From contig NZ_JAENWM010000030.1 of NCBI RefSeq assembly GCF_016650035.1, forward strand, positions 1 to 41,989: a stretch of DNA of 41,989 nt, given 5' to 3'. Under the pieces are notes generated by a model, which was not told the origin of the DNA, searched no databases, and saw nothing but the letters and a program-made list of their open reading frames with translations. The DNA is from Clostridium sp. (GTDB taxonomy: Bacteria; Bacillota; Clostridia; Clostridiales; Clostridiaceae). A program made the position numbers and the translations under genes. Below are positions 34,102 through 41,815 of this stretch, one piece after another (positions within the stretch are counted from its first letter, which is position 1; the number at the start of each line of letters is the position of its first letter).

Positions 34102-34732
34102 ATTTAGTAATTTATTAATAGAAGGTTTTAGAAACTATAATATTTGGTTTTTAAGTATTATAATTGTACTCCAATGTATAGGTATTCCAACAGGAGCGTC
34201 GCTACTTGTATTGGCATCTGGAGCTTTTGCTTATGCTGGTGAATTTAATGTGGGCTTTCTTTTATTAGAAGTTTGGTTTTTTGCATGGCTTGGAGATAAT
34301 ATTGCATATATTATATGGAAAGCTATTGGTAATAAAGTTTTAAACAGACATAATAAATTAAAAAAATATTTTCAACCTAAAATACATAAGGCAGAAAGTT
34401 ATTTAATAAAGCATGGGAGAATTTCAGTTTTTATTAGTAGATTTTTAATTGCAGCAATGGGGCCGTTTATAAATGCGGCAGCAGGAATTACAGGATATAG
34501 ATTACGAACCTTTAGTTTCTATGTTGCTTTTGGTGAATTATTTTGGACTTGCATATATTTAGGATTAGGATATTGGTTTGGGGATTCATGGGAAACTATA
34601 GTTCCTATAGTATCAGAATTTGGAAGATTTATAACGTATATATTAATTTTAATTATTACTCTATATTTTTTTATTAAAGCAATTAGGAATAATAAGGTAA
34701 AAGCTAGCAAATACATCAAGAAAAGAATTTAA
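34094..34732 (+). CDS. DedA family membrane protein
   Basis: A 212-residue membrane protein. It has the DedA/VTT pattern: IPTGASLLVLASGAFAYAG near the start, LGDNIAYIIWKAIG, GRISVFISRFLIAAMGPFIN with the conserved Arg, and three further helices. Members are undecaprenyl-phosphate or phospholipid flippases and affect proton-motive force and drug resistance. The start overlaps the end of the previous gene by 8 bp. Confidence 0.9.
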   Translation: MSEFSNLLIEGFRNYNIWFLSIIIVLQCIGIPTGASLLVLASGAFAYAGEFNVGFLLLEVWFFAWLGDNIAYIIWKAIGNKVLNRHNKLKKYFQPKIHKAESYLIKHGRISVFISRFLIAAMGPFINAAAGITGYRLRTFSFYVAFGELFWTCIYLGLGYWFGDSWETIVPIVSEFGRFITYILILIITLYFFIKAIRNNKVKASKYIKKRI

Positions 34733-34839
34733 GATTTCTGATTGAAATTTAATTAATTAGGGATATTTTTCGGCTTTTGTAGAATATTAGATTTAGTATC
34801 TTTAAAATAACATATTATTTTTTATGGAGGAATAAAAAA

Positions 34840-35094
34840 ATGCCAATTAAAAACAAGATTTATAAAATATCAATTACAGATGATGGAATAGATAATTATA
34901 AAACTAGTAACACTAGTGCAAAAGATATGGCTGAGAATTTAGGAGTTGATGCTGTGATGACTGATTTTGAGTGGGATGAAGACTTAAACAAAGGCATAAT
35001 TCTTACTGGAAGGATTGTAGACGATATGTCGGTAGAAGATGCACTGTCGGAACTATTAAATGTTGAATATGTTGCGGGTGTAAAGGAAAGCTAA
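34840..35094 (+). CDS. 84-residue protein of unknown function
   Basis: I do not recognise this acidic soluble protein. It has no signal peptide. The order of predicted strands and helices is MPIKNKIYKISITDDGIDNY, then ASKDMAENLGVDAVM-like helix, then ILTGRIVDDMSVEDALSELL and a final strand. The last part resembles the SVEEALxxLL motif of secretin/TonB-type STN domains or short beta-alpha-beta folds, but too weakly to name. A TATGGAGG site stands nine to ten bases before the ATG. No partner gene is visible; a terminator is only found at 35253, after a further 160 bp. Confidence 0.7.
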   Translation: MPIKNKIYKISITDDGIDNYKTSNTSAKDMAENLGVDAVMTDFEWDEDLNKGIILTGRIVDDMSVEDALSELLNVEYVAGVKES

Positions 35095-35252
35095 GCCATT
35101 TTAATGTTAAATTTAATTAAAGTCTTGTAAAATTTAATTAACTACTTAATTTTAGAAGGAGTAGTATAGAGTTATTTCCCGGGGTTAATTTATGGATTTT
35201 ACAGACAAATAGAGAGTATAAATTAAACGATAGTTCAAATAGAATCATAGTA

Positions 35253-35295
35253 AAAATTAAGGCACCCTAGAAAGTTTTAGGGTGCCTTAATTTTA
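35253..35295 (+). terminator. Terminator in the gap before the secreted repeat protein
   Basis: AAATTAAGGCACCCTA pairs with TAGGGTGCCTTAATTT, with a T-rich tail. The nearest plus-strand gene ends 160 bp earlier. The gap between 35095 and 35431 holds nothing else that I can support. Confidence 0.85.
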
Positions 35296-35431
35296 TTACT
35301 ATATATTTTACTTGAAATCCACATAAAATCCACATAATTCTGACATAATCTTGCCACAATTAAAAACTATAATAAACATAGAAAGAATATAAAAACAAAT
35401 ACAAAAATAATAAATGAAAGGGGAAATTAGT

Positions 35432-36142
35432 ATGAATAGGCTTTCTTTAAAAACAAAAATAATTACAGCACTAATAACAGGAGGTGTACTTGTATCTTCA
35501 GCTAGTTTTGCTTTTGCAGCTGATAAAGTAACTCCGTCAACTAATGCAACAGGAACCTTAAAACATAACAAAGGAATTGCTCCAGATAGAGGGGCTAAAA
35601 TAGAAAGTGAACTTAAAGTAGCGGTAACCTCAAAAATTATTACTCAGGCCGAAAGTGATAAGATACTTGCATACGAAACTAGCAAGGTTCGCAAAGGTCC
35701 AACAGGAGAGAAACCGGTAAAAGGAGAAAAACTAGAAAAACCAGATTTATTTACGGAATTAGTAGAAGAAAACATTTTAACACAGGCAAAGGCAGATGCA
35801 CTAAAAACTAGTCAAGAGGCTACAATGAAGTCTCAAAGACAAGCTAATTTAAACACAAAGGTTAATGTGTTTGTTACAGATAAGACTATAACACAGGCGC
35901 AAGCAACTAAAGTTATAGCTGCCATAAATGCAGATGAAGTAACTAAAAAAACTGCTAGAGACAAAGCTAGCACTATGACTGAAACTGATAGAAAGACATA
36001 TATGGATAGCTTAAGAGATAATGAGGTGAATCCACTAAAAGCTTTAGTTACAGATGGATCTATAACACAGACTCAAGCTGATAAATTAGGTGAGGCTTTT
36101 CATATAGGAGGCCCAGGTCATAGAGAACACCATAAAAAATAG
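35432..36142 (+). CDS. Secreted protein with four ITQAQADK-type repeats
   Basis: A 236-residue exported protein. A Sec signal peptide (KTKIITALITGGVLVSSASF) ends at about AFAA-DK, residue 30. The mature part has four copies of a helix-turn-helix-like segment: VTSKIITQAESDKILAYE, VEENILTQAKADALKTSQE, VTDKTITQAQATKVIAAIN and VTDGSITQTQADKLGEAFH, about 45-50 residues apart, joined by charged Lys/Glu stretches. It ends in a His-rich GGPGHREHHKK tail. This resembles secreted proteins with DUF2680-like repeats; function unknown. ATG 35414 lies in front, but AAAGGGG is properly placed for ATG 35432. Confidence 0.75.
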   Translation: MNRLSLKTKIITALITGGVLVSSASFAFAADKVTPSTNATGTLKHNKGIAPDRGAKIESELKVAVTSKIITQAESDKILAYETSKVRKGPTGEKPVKGEKLEKPDLFTELVEENILTQAKADALKTSQEATMKSQRQANLNTKVNVFVTDKTITQAQATKVIAAINADEVTKKTARDKASTMTETDRKTYMDSLRDNEVNPLKALVTDGSITQTQADKLGEAFHIGGPGHREHHKK

Positions 36143-36171
36143 TTAGACAAAAATTTAATAATTATTGTAAG

Positions 36172-36210
36172 AAGAGGCTGTCTAAAAGTAATTTTAGACA
36201 GCCTCTTATA
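36172..36210 (+). terminator. Terminator after the secreted repeat protein
   Basis: AAGAGGCTGTCTAAAA pairs perfectly with TTTTAGACAGCCTCTT (16 bp) with a GTAA loop, then ATATT. Confidence 0.85.
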
Positions 36211-36243
36211 TTAATTGTTTTTTTACTGCTTTTTTATTTGATG

Positions 36244-36252
36244 TGGTATAAT
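36244..36252 (+). promoter_or_regulatory. Extended -10 promoter of the LysE gene
   Basis: TGGTATAAT at 36244-36252, about 64 bp before the start codon; the -35 region is unclear. Confidence 0.5.
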
Positions 36253-36315
36253 AATAGTAAAGAATTGGGGATTATTTATTGATATTGAGCAATTATAAGG
36301 GGTGGAATTATAGAG

Positions 36316-36933
36316 ATGTTCTTATTAAAAGGGGTTATTATAGGTATGTTTGTTTCCTTTCCTGTTGGTCCTCTCGGGTTATTGTCTATCCAAAGATCTA
36401 TAAATAAGGGGTGGAAGATAGGCTTTTTTTCAGCTGTTGGTGCAGTTACAGCAGATTTAGTTTATTCTTCGTTAGCAATTTTAGGAATAAGTTTCATAAA
36501 TAATTTTGTGAATATCCACAAATATTTCATTAATGGTGTAACTGGAATTTTATTTTTAATAGTTGGAATTAATATTCTTAGTAGTGGAATAGAAAGAATA
36601 AAATTGAAGGAAGATACTGAAGAAGAGAAAATACATCCATTTTTTGTGCATTTTCTAATGGGCTTATCAAATCCTATGACATTTTTAATTTTCTTTGCTA
36701 TATTTACTAAAATAGGTATATATGTAGATCATGGGACGACGCTTCAGCATATGATATTTGTTATATCGATATTTTTAGGGTCTTCTATTATATGGTTAAT
36801 AACTACAAATTTAATAGAGAAATATAAAAAAACATATAAATTTGAGTATTTTAACTTTATAGATAAAATAATTGGTACGGTTATTATTATATTTGGTATT
36901 TTTAGCATTCTAAAAGGAATAATAAGATTCTAA
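36316..36933 (+). CDS. LysE/RhtB-family amino acid exporter
   Basis: A 205-residue membrane protein with six helices. The start GMFVSFPVGPLGLLSIQRSI and NKGWKIGFFSAVGAVTADLV is the LysE/RhtB signature, and GLSNPMTFLIFFAIFTKIG follows in the second half. The family exports amino acids and related molecules; substrate unknown. AAGGGGTGG precedes the ATG by about nine bases. Copy 2 of the 28-bp repeat begins two bases after its stop. Confidence 0.88.
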   Translation: MFLLKGVIIGMFVSFPVGPLGLLSIQRSINKGWKIGFFSAVGAVTADLVYSSLAILGISFINNFVNIHKYFINGVTGILFLIVGINILSSGIERIKLKEDTEEEKIHPFFVHFLMGLSNPMTFLIFFAIFTKIGIYVDHGTTLQHMIFVISIFLGSSIIWLITTNLIEKYKKTYKFEYFNFIDKIIGTVIIIFGIFSILKGIIRF

Positions 36934-36935
36934 AA

Positions 36936-36963
36936 GTGCCACCCACGTGGCAAGTGGCAAGTT
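36936..36963 (+). repeat. 28-bp interspersed repeat, copy 2
   Basis: Starts GTGCCACCCACGTGGCAAGT and ends GGCAAGTT, identical to copy 3. It lies between the LysE stop and the next gene. It has a CCACGTGG palindrome within outer TGCCAC/GTGGCA arms. Confidence 0.8.
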
Positions 36964-36998
36964 CATATAAGCGAGATAAAAAGAAGGGAATTTAATAC

Positions 36999-37895
36999 AT
37001 GAGAATTTTAGAAGTAAAGGGAAATACATTTTGCATTAATACTGGTATGACGTACATACCTTTTTATAAAATTAATAATGAAGAAATTATTATGTTGGAT
37101 TCAGGATGGGCAGAAGGAGAGCAAAAGGGAATAGATGAGCTATTAGAAAAAAACAACTTTAATGTAGTTGCTATAATATGTACTCATGCTCATGTAGATC
37201 ACATAGGGAACAATGCATATTTAAAGAGTAAATATAATTGTATTATAGCTATGCCAGCTTATGAAGCACTTATTTGCAGTTCTATAGTGAATCTTAAAAT
37301 GTATTACAATAACCTGACATTATCCGATGTTTCGGAGCATTTTGGACATATGGTTTGCGTTACAGATATTATGATTTTGAATAACCAGGATAGTATAAAT
37401 GTGCGAGGTGTTAAATTTAATATTATTCATACACCGGGACACAGTCCTGCACATATATGTATTACTACTCCTGATGATGTTGCTTATTTAGCAGATGCCC
37501 TTATAAGCTATGAAGTCATGAGAGGGGCTAAAATCCCCTATGCTTATATACTTAGTGAGGATTTGAAAAGCAAATCAAAACTATATGATTTAAAATATAG
37601 CAAATATGTAGTGGCACATAAAGGTATGTATGATGATATTACAAAGCTTATAACGGATAATATAGATTTCTATAAGGATAGAGCATTAAAAATAGCTGAC
37701 CTCATAGAGGGTGCCATGACAATGGAAGATATCCATAAGGCCGTTATTATAAATTTAGATATTAATGTTAAAAACAGATATAGATATACCATAATAGAAA
37801 GAATGTTAAAATCTTATGTTGAATATTTGAATGAAACAGGGATTCTAGTTCTAAATATGGATAAGGGATTTCTTAAATATTCAAAAGCATTATAA
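36999..37895 (+). CDS. Metallo-beta-lactamase-fold hydrolase
   Basis: A 298-residue enzyme of the MBL-fold group. The metal motif CTHAHVDHIGN gives His63, His65, Asp67 and His68; a further His is in HTPGHSPAH, and the bridging Asp is in YLADALIS. The extra C-terminal 100 residues are helical (DLIEGAMTMEDIHKAVIINL), as in the glyoxalase II-like or LACTB2-like group. The substrate is unknown. A GAAGGGAA site precedes ATG 36999. It lies 49 bp before the second NSS transporter gene, so it may be in one transcript. Confidence 0.88.
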   Translation: MRILEVKGNTFCINTGMTYIPFYKINNEEIIMLDSGWAEGEQKGIDELLEKNNFNVVAIICTHAHVDHIGNNAYLKSKYNCIIAMPAYEALICSSIVNLKMYYNNLTLSDVSEHFGHMVCVTDIMILNNQDSINVRGVKFNIIHTPGHSPAHICITTPDDVAYLADALISYEVMRGAKIPYAYILSEDLKSKSKLYDLKYSKYVVAHKGMYDDITKLITDNIDFYKDRALKIADLIEGAMTMEDIHKAVIINLDINVKNRYRYTIIERMLKSYVEYLNETGILVLNMDKGFLKYSKAL

Positions 37896-37944
37896 CGGTA
37901 TTATATTGGGAAATGTTAAATATTAAAAGAAGGGGGATATATAA

Positions 37945-39444
37945 ATGAGAGATAATTGGAAAAGTAGAAAAGGTTTTATTTTTGCAGCGGCAGGAGCTGC
38001 AATAGGACTCGGTAATTTATGGAGGTTTCCATTTCAAGCATATAAAAATGGTGGAGGAGCATTTCTTTTGCCATATTTTGTAGCGCTTATTACATGTGCT
38101 GTACCCTTAATGATTATGGAATACGCTTTTGGTAGAAAAATCCGTGGGGGGTCGGTAAAGGCATTTTCAAGCTTAGGTAAGAAATTAGAAATTGTTGGGT
38201 GGGTTCAAGTAATGGTGCCCATTGTAGTTATGACTTATTATTGCGCAATTATTGCTGTATCTGTTGTATTTATGATATTTTCATTAGGACATGCGTTTGG
38301 TATTATTAACTGGCTTTCAGAACCAGGACCTATTATGGGTATGATCACAGGAAGTGCAGAAAATGCATTGGATTTTAGTGCTGGTATAAGTATATATATT
38401 TTAGTTGCAGTTATTGTAGTTTGGGTTTGTAATTGGCTTATTGTTAAAAAGGGTATATCCTCCGGAATAGAAAAAATGTCTACCATATTCACGCCTCTTT
38501 TAATGATACTTATGATCATATTTATGATTAACTCAATCCGTTTAGAAGGTTCAACTATAGGCCTTGAAGCACTATTTAAACCGGATTTTTCCAAAATTTT
38601 GAATCCAAGTATTTGGGTTTCAGCTTACGCTCAAGTGTTTTTTTCAACAACTTTAGCGGTAGGTGTTATGATTGCCTATGGCTCATACTTAGATGATAAA
38701 GCGGATATTGTAAATAGCGCAATCATTACAGTTTTAGTCAATGCAAGTTTTGATCTTATTGCTGGGATATTAGTGTTTTCAACGCTAGGGCACCTAGTAA
38801 GTAGTATGGGTGTAGAATTTACATCATTTGGTACAGGCACAGGTGTTGCATTTATCGCATTTCCAATTGCTATTTCTACAATGTCAACAAATATAGTTGT
38901 CCAAGGATTATTAGGGTTCATTTTCTTCTTTTGTCTATTTGTTGCAGGTATATCATCTAGTATTTCAATGCTAGAATCATTTGCAACTGCCGCCTTAGAT
39001 AAGTTTGATATATCTAGAGCAAAACTTGTTTCAATTATTTCTATTGTTGGATTTTGTGGTAGCGCATGTTTTGCAAGCTATGCAGGGTTTAACTATATAT
39101 TAGATATAGTAGATGCTTATGTTGGTAACATTGTAATTGCTGGGCTAGGCCTTGTAGAAGTTATTTTAATTAGCTACATTTACGGAACTGATAAACTTCG
39201 CGAAGAGGCAAATGCTTATTCTGATTTTGGTGTTTCTAAATGGTGGGATTATCTATTAAGATACTTTACACCGTTATTATTAGGTGCTGTTGTAATAACA
39301 AATATATTAGACTTAATTACTGGACTATTTAGTAGTGGTAAAGTTTCCATAGTTTCAAACATCGTTTTTGGGTGGGGAATTGTTGTCGTAATGATTGGTG
39401 CAGCTTACGTATTCTATAAGAAAAAATGGACTGTAAATGCATAA
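37945..39444 (+). CDS. NSS-family sodium-dependent amino acid transporter (MetP-like)
   Basis: A 499-residue membrane protein with about 12 helices. The signature GAAIGLGNLWRFPFQAYKNG near residue 17 and the second block FFSTTLAVGVMIAYGSYL match the NSS family. It is about 38 residues longer than the NSS protein at 1448. A small MetS-like gene follows 27 bp later; in Corynebacterium MetP with MetS takes up methionine and alanine with Na+. The substrate here is not proven. AGAAGGGGG lies before the ATG. Confidence 0.9.
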   Translation: MRDNWKSRKGFIFAAAGAAIGLGNLWRFPFQAYKNGGGAFLLPYFVALITCAVPLMIMEYAFGRKIRGGSVKAFSSLGKKLEIVGWVQVMVPIVVMTYYCAIIAVSVVFMIFSLGHAFGIINWLSEPGPIMGMITGSAENALDFSAGISIYILVAVIVVWVCNWLIVKKGISSGIEKMSTIFTPLLMILMIIFMINSIRLEGSTIGLEALFKPDFSKILNPSIWVSAYAQVFFSTTLAVGVMIAYGSYLDDKADIVNSAIITVLVNASFDLIAGILVFSTLGHLVSSMGVEFTSFGTGTGVAFIAFPIAISTMSTNIVVQGLLGFIFFFCLFVAGISSSISMLESFATAALDKFDISRAKLVSIISIVGFCGSACFASYAGFNYILDIVDAYVGNIVIAGLGLVEVILISYIYGTDKLREEANAYSDFGVSKWWDYLLRYFTPLLLGAVVITNILDLITGLFSSGKVSIVSNIVFGWGIVVVMIGAAYVFYKKKWTVNA

Positions 39445-39471
39445 AAAATAAAATTATTTGGAGGTATTCAT

Positions 39472-39582
39472 ATGTCGACAGGTGCCATAGTAATGATGAT
39501 TTTAGGATGTGGAATAGTTTGGGGCGGAGCAGTGGTTGCAATAATTGGTGCCACCCACGTGGCAAGTGGCAAGTTAAAATAA
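39472..39582 (+). CDS. MetS-like small subunit of an NSS transporter, C-terminus formed by the 28-bp repeat
   Basis: A 36-residue membrane peptide, 27 bp after the MetP-like gene. GGAGG stands seven bases before ATG 39472. It has the MetS pattern MSTGAIVMMILGCGIVWGGA: a short hydrophilic start, one helix, and a Gly-Gly end. In relatives the helix continues into a basic tail. Here copy 3 of the 28-bp repeat begins at codon 26 and encodes GATHVASGKL, the end of the protein. Small, but well supported by position, ribosome binding site and sequence. Confidence 0.75.
   Translation: MSTGAIVMMILGCGIVWGGAVVAIIGATHVASGKLK
39548..39575 (+). repeat. 28-bp interspersed repeat, copy 3
   Basis: Identical to copy 2 (28 of 28). 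Lies in frame inside the 3' end of the MetS-like gene, starting in the TTGGTGCC context that copy 1 also shows. Confidence 0.8.
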
Positions 39583-39594
39583 ATTTTAAATTTA

Positions 39595-39632
39595 TCCCTA
39601 CCTTCATATGAAGATAGGGTATTTTGTTTTTT
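39595..39632 (+). terminator. Terminator of the MetP/MetS-like operon
   Basis: CCCTACCTTC pairs with GAAGATAGGG (one mismatch) round ATAT, followed by TATTTTGTTTTTTT. Confidence 0.75.
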
Positions 39633-39640
39633 TATAAAAG

Positions 39641-39669
39641 AAACTCGCGCCTAAGGGCGTGAGTTTTTC
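39641..39669. terminator. Second hairpin terminator, serving the convergent DUF1287 gene
   Basis: AAACTCGCGCC pairs with GGCGTGAGTTT (one G-U pair) round TAAG, with a T-run on the plus side and AAA on the other. The minus-strand stop codon starts at 39670. Confidence 0.8.
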
Positions 39670-40354
39670 AGTTGAACTTCCATCTATAGTGGGCATGGAT
39701 AGGGGCTGTAAACCAAGAAAGTTTCATCGTAGAAGCATGAGGTTTTGTATTATGAATAACGTAGGGAATCCCATTTTTATCTCGCTTATTAGAAATAATA
39801 CCAACATGTTCATACCCCTTTGTAAATACCACAATATCACCAGGTTGCCACTCTATTAAATTTTCATAATTTCTAGATTTAATTTCAGTGGTTAAACTAA
39901 GGCAGTGTCTACTAAAATATACATCTTGATTTGGCACAAGCCTAAAATCAATATTTGGGTCTGGCGTACCTTGCACTCTCAAATAAAGTTTAGTATTACT
40001 ACTTATATCTTTATCCATAAGATCTTTTAAATTTATGTTAGCAGTTTTAAAACCTCTCCAAATCACATCAGTGCATACCCCTTCACTATCTGGAGGAAAC
40101 CCACCGCTATAATAGTTACTTTCGTATTTTGTTTTATTAAGAACTTCATTATATGCACCATTCACTATATCTAATGCATCGGCGACTCCGTTTTTATTAT
40201 TATCTACTTTAGAAAAATTTTCAGGTACCACAAATTTTGGTTTGAAAATATTTATAACATATTCATTTATAATAGATTTATAAGGTATATATTTATAAGC
40301 ACAAGCTAATATCAAAAATACAATTATCAAAATTAAAATATGTTTTTTCTTCAC
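39668..40354 (-). CDS. DUF1287 protein, membrane-anchored NlpC/P60-like fold, with an EF-hand-like loop
   Basis: A 228-residue protein. A hydrophobic N-terminal helix (residues 5-19) anchors or exports it. The core DUF1287 part has PDSEGVCTDVIWRGFK (Cys94 as likely catalytic Cys), DIDFR-like DPNIDFRLVPN, and later GDIVVFTKGYEHVGIISN, with His in the usual place, then HNTKP. The fold belongs to papain-like peptidases or transferases. Before it, DNNKNGVADALD (residues 51-62) has the D-x-N-x-N-G-x-x-D-x-x-D spacing of a calcium-binding EF-hand/dockerin loop, unusual here. GGATGG lies near the ATG. Confidence 0.82.
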   Translation of the reverse strand: MKKKHILILIIVFLILACAYKYIPYKSIINEYVINIFKPKFVVPENFSKVDNNKNGVADALDIVNGAYNEVLNKTKYESNYYSGGFPPDSEGVCTDVIWRGFKTANINLKDLMDKDISSNTKLYLRVQGTPDPNIDFRLVPNQDVYFSRHCLSLTTEIKSRNYENLIEWQPGDIVVFTKGYEHVGIISNKRDKNGIPYVIHNTKPHASTMKLSWFTAPIHAHYRWKFN

Positions 40355-40510
40355 TTTATCACCATCCTTGTTATTCTATAATTATAGCATTTATATTTAC
40401 AAAATAATACAAGTGAATTATTCTTGATAAATTTAAAAAGCATTGATATTATTAATAGATTAGGTTATTAGATATCTTAGCCAAAATCAATTTCAAAGGA
40501 GTTTAATTTT

Positions 40511-41359
40511 ATGAATGAATTACTTAAAGCAATACAGCATAATAACGGTGAATTTCCGGAAATACAATTAAAGGAAATAATAAAACGTAAGGAAGAGTTT
40601 ATCCCTGAATTACTACATATATTAAAAAACGCTAGAGAAAATTATGAGGATATTTTAGAAGACCATGAGTATTTTGCACATATTTATGCATGTTTCTTGT
40701 TAGCACAGTTTAAAGAAGTACAAAGTCTAAGTCTTATTATAGATTTAGTTAGTTTGCAAGATGAAATTCCAGACGATTTATTTGGTGATCTTCTAACTGA
40801 AGAGTTACACAAAATTCTAGCATCAGTTTGTGGTGGAGATACACAATCAATAAAAAGATTAGTTGAAGATAGTAGTGTTAATGAATATGTTAGATGTGCT
40901 GCTATTAAATCATTTATTGTTCTACTAGGAGAGGGTGTTATATCCCAAAGTGAAGTTATAGAATACTATAAAAGTTTATTTGAAGGAAAACTTGAACGAG
41001 AATTCTCTCAGGCTTGGAATGAACTTATATGTAGTTCTTGTGAAGCAGGTCCAAATGAATTATACCAGTATATAAGAAAAGCTTATGAAGATAAATTAGT
41101 AGAAGAAGATTTTATAACACTTGTAGAAGTTAATGAGGCTGTTAAAATCCACGATAGTGAAAAGTTTCCGAATCTTAAAAATGAAGGATATGCATTTATT
41201 GAGGATACTATAGCTGAACTTGGGTGCTGGGTGTGTTTTAGAAAAGATACTGCTAAGGATAAGCCTCAACATATAATGCAAAACAGTAAGTTTAATAAAG
41301 GTAAAAAGAAAACTAAGAAGAAGCAAGTAAAAGCTACTAAAAAGAAACAAAGGAAATAG
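40511..41359 (+). CDS. DUF1186-like protein with a Lys-rich tail
   Basis: A 282-residue soluble protein. Its helical repeat-like part (residues 1-200) has YEDILEDHEYFAHIYACFLLAQFKE and, near 80-105, PDDLFGDLLTEELHKILASV, which resemble DUF1186. It may be HEAT-like. Proteins of this kind often end with an SEC-C metal motif (CPCGSGKKYKKCC); here that part is missing and the end is Lys-rich (KGKKKTKKKQVKATKKKQRK), perhaps contacting nucleic acid. The function is unknown. AAAGGAG precedes the ATG. It stands alone with its own terminator. Confidence 0.7.
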   Translation: MNELLKAIQHNNGEFPEIQLKEIIKRKEEFIPELLHILKNARENYEDILEDHEYFAHIYACFLLAQFKEVQSLSLIIDLVSLQDEIPDDLFGDLLTEELHKILASVCGGDTQSIKRLVEDSSVNEYVRCAAIKSFIVLLGEGVISQSEVIEYYKSLFEGKLEREFSQAWNELICSSCEAGPNELYQYIRKAYEDKLVEEDFITLVEVNEAVKIHDSEKFPNLKNEGYAFIEDTIAELGCWVCFRKDTAKDKPQHIMQNSKFNKGKKKTKKKQVKATKKKQRK

Positions 41360-41424
41360 AAAATAAGTGGATTCATCTTTGCTTAATTAATATAGTAAGG
41401 TGTTAAATTATTATGCTTCTTAAT

Positions 41425-41476
41425 AATAAGAGTAAATTTCATCCCTAAATTTAGGGATGAAATTTACTCTTATTTT
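41425..41476. terminator. Terminator, 25-bp perfect palindrome without loop
   Basis: Arms 41425-41449 and 41450-41474 are exactly complementary, centre AAATTT, with TTTT after it. It lies after the DUF1186 gene and may shield the rRNA operon from read-through. Confidence 0.9.
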
Positions 41477-41565
41477 ATGGTGAATGTATATTTTTCTTTT
41501 ATATATGTCTAGTGCTGAAATTTTCAACAAAATTAGGGTAGATAGCAAATGATAAAACACATATA

Positions 41566-41594
41566 TTGACAAAGTTTAGCCAAGTGTATCTACA
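41566..41594 (+). promoter_or_regulatory. Possible upstream promoter of the rRNA operon
   Basis: TTGACA at 41566-41571, a 17-bp spacer and TCTACA at 41589-41594, a weak -10. Several tandem promoters are usual for clostridial rRNA operons. Confidence 0.35.
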
Positions 41595-41786
41595 TGTGAA
41601 ATATTGAACTACTTAAACCTATAGCTAGGAATAAGGGCATAATTTAATTAGAACACTTGTTTACCTGAATTATGATCTTATTTATATGATAGAATATTCC
41701 TTGTCGTCGCAAAGCGGTGGCAAAGCAAATTCAATGTTGATTGTTATTCAATTAGTTTTTATATGAAAATAAATTTTAGAAACTTG

Positions 41787-41815
41787 TTGACAAATAAAGA
41801 AACATCTAGTATTAT
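41787..41815 (+). promoter_or_regulatory. rRNA operon promoter
   Basis: TTGACA at 41787-41792, a 17-bp spacer and TATTAT at 41810-41815, in an AT-rich UP-like context. It is followed by the boxA-like leader, so it should drive the 16S gene outside the window. Confidence 0.8.

Noticed and set aside
35165-35272. Open frame of about 34 codons after AGAAGGAG in the gap before the secreted repeat protein
   Set aside because: It ends at the terminator and has a fair ribosome binding site, but the only start at the right place would be ATA, and no family is recognised; too little support.
39426-39611. 61-codon frame overlapping the MetS-like gene
   Set aside because: It runs out of frame across the MetP stop and the MetS gene; the MetS frame has the ribosome binding site and the family pattern.
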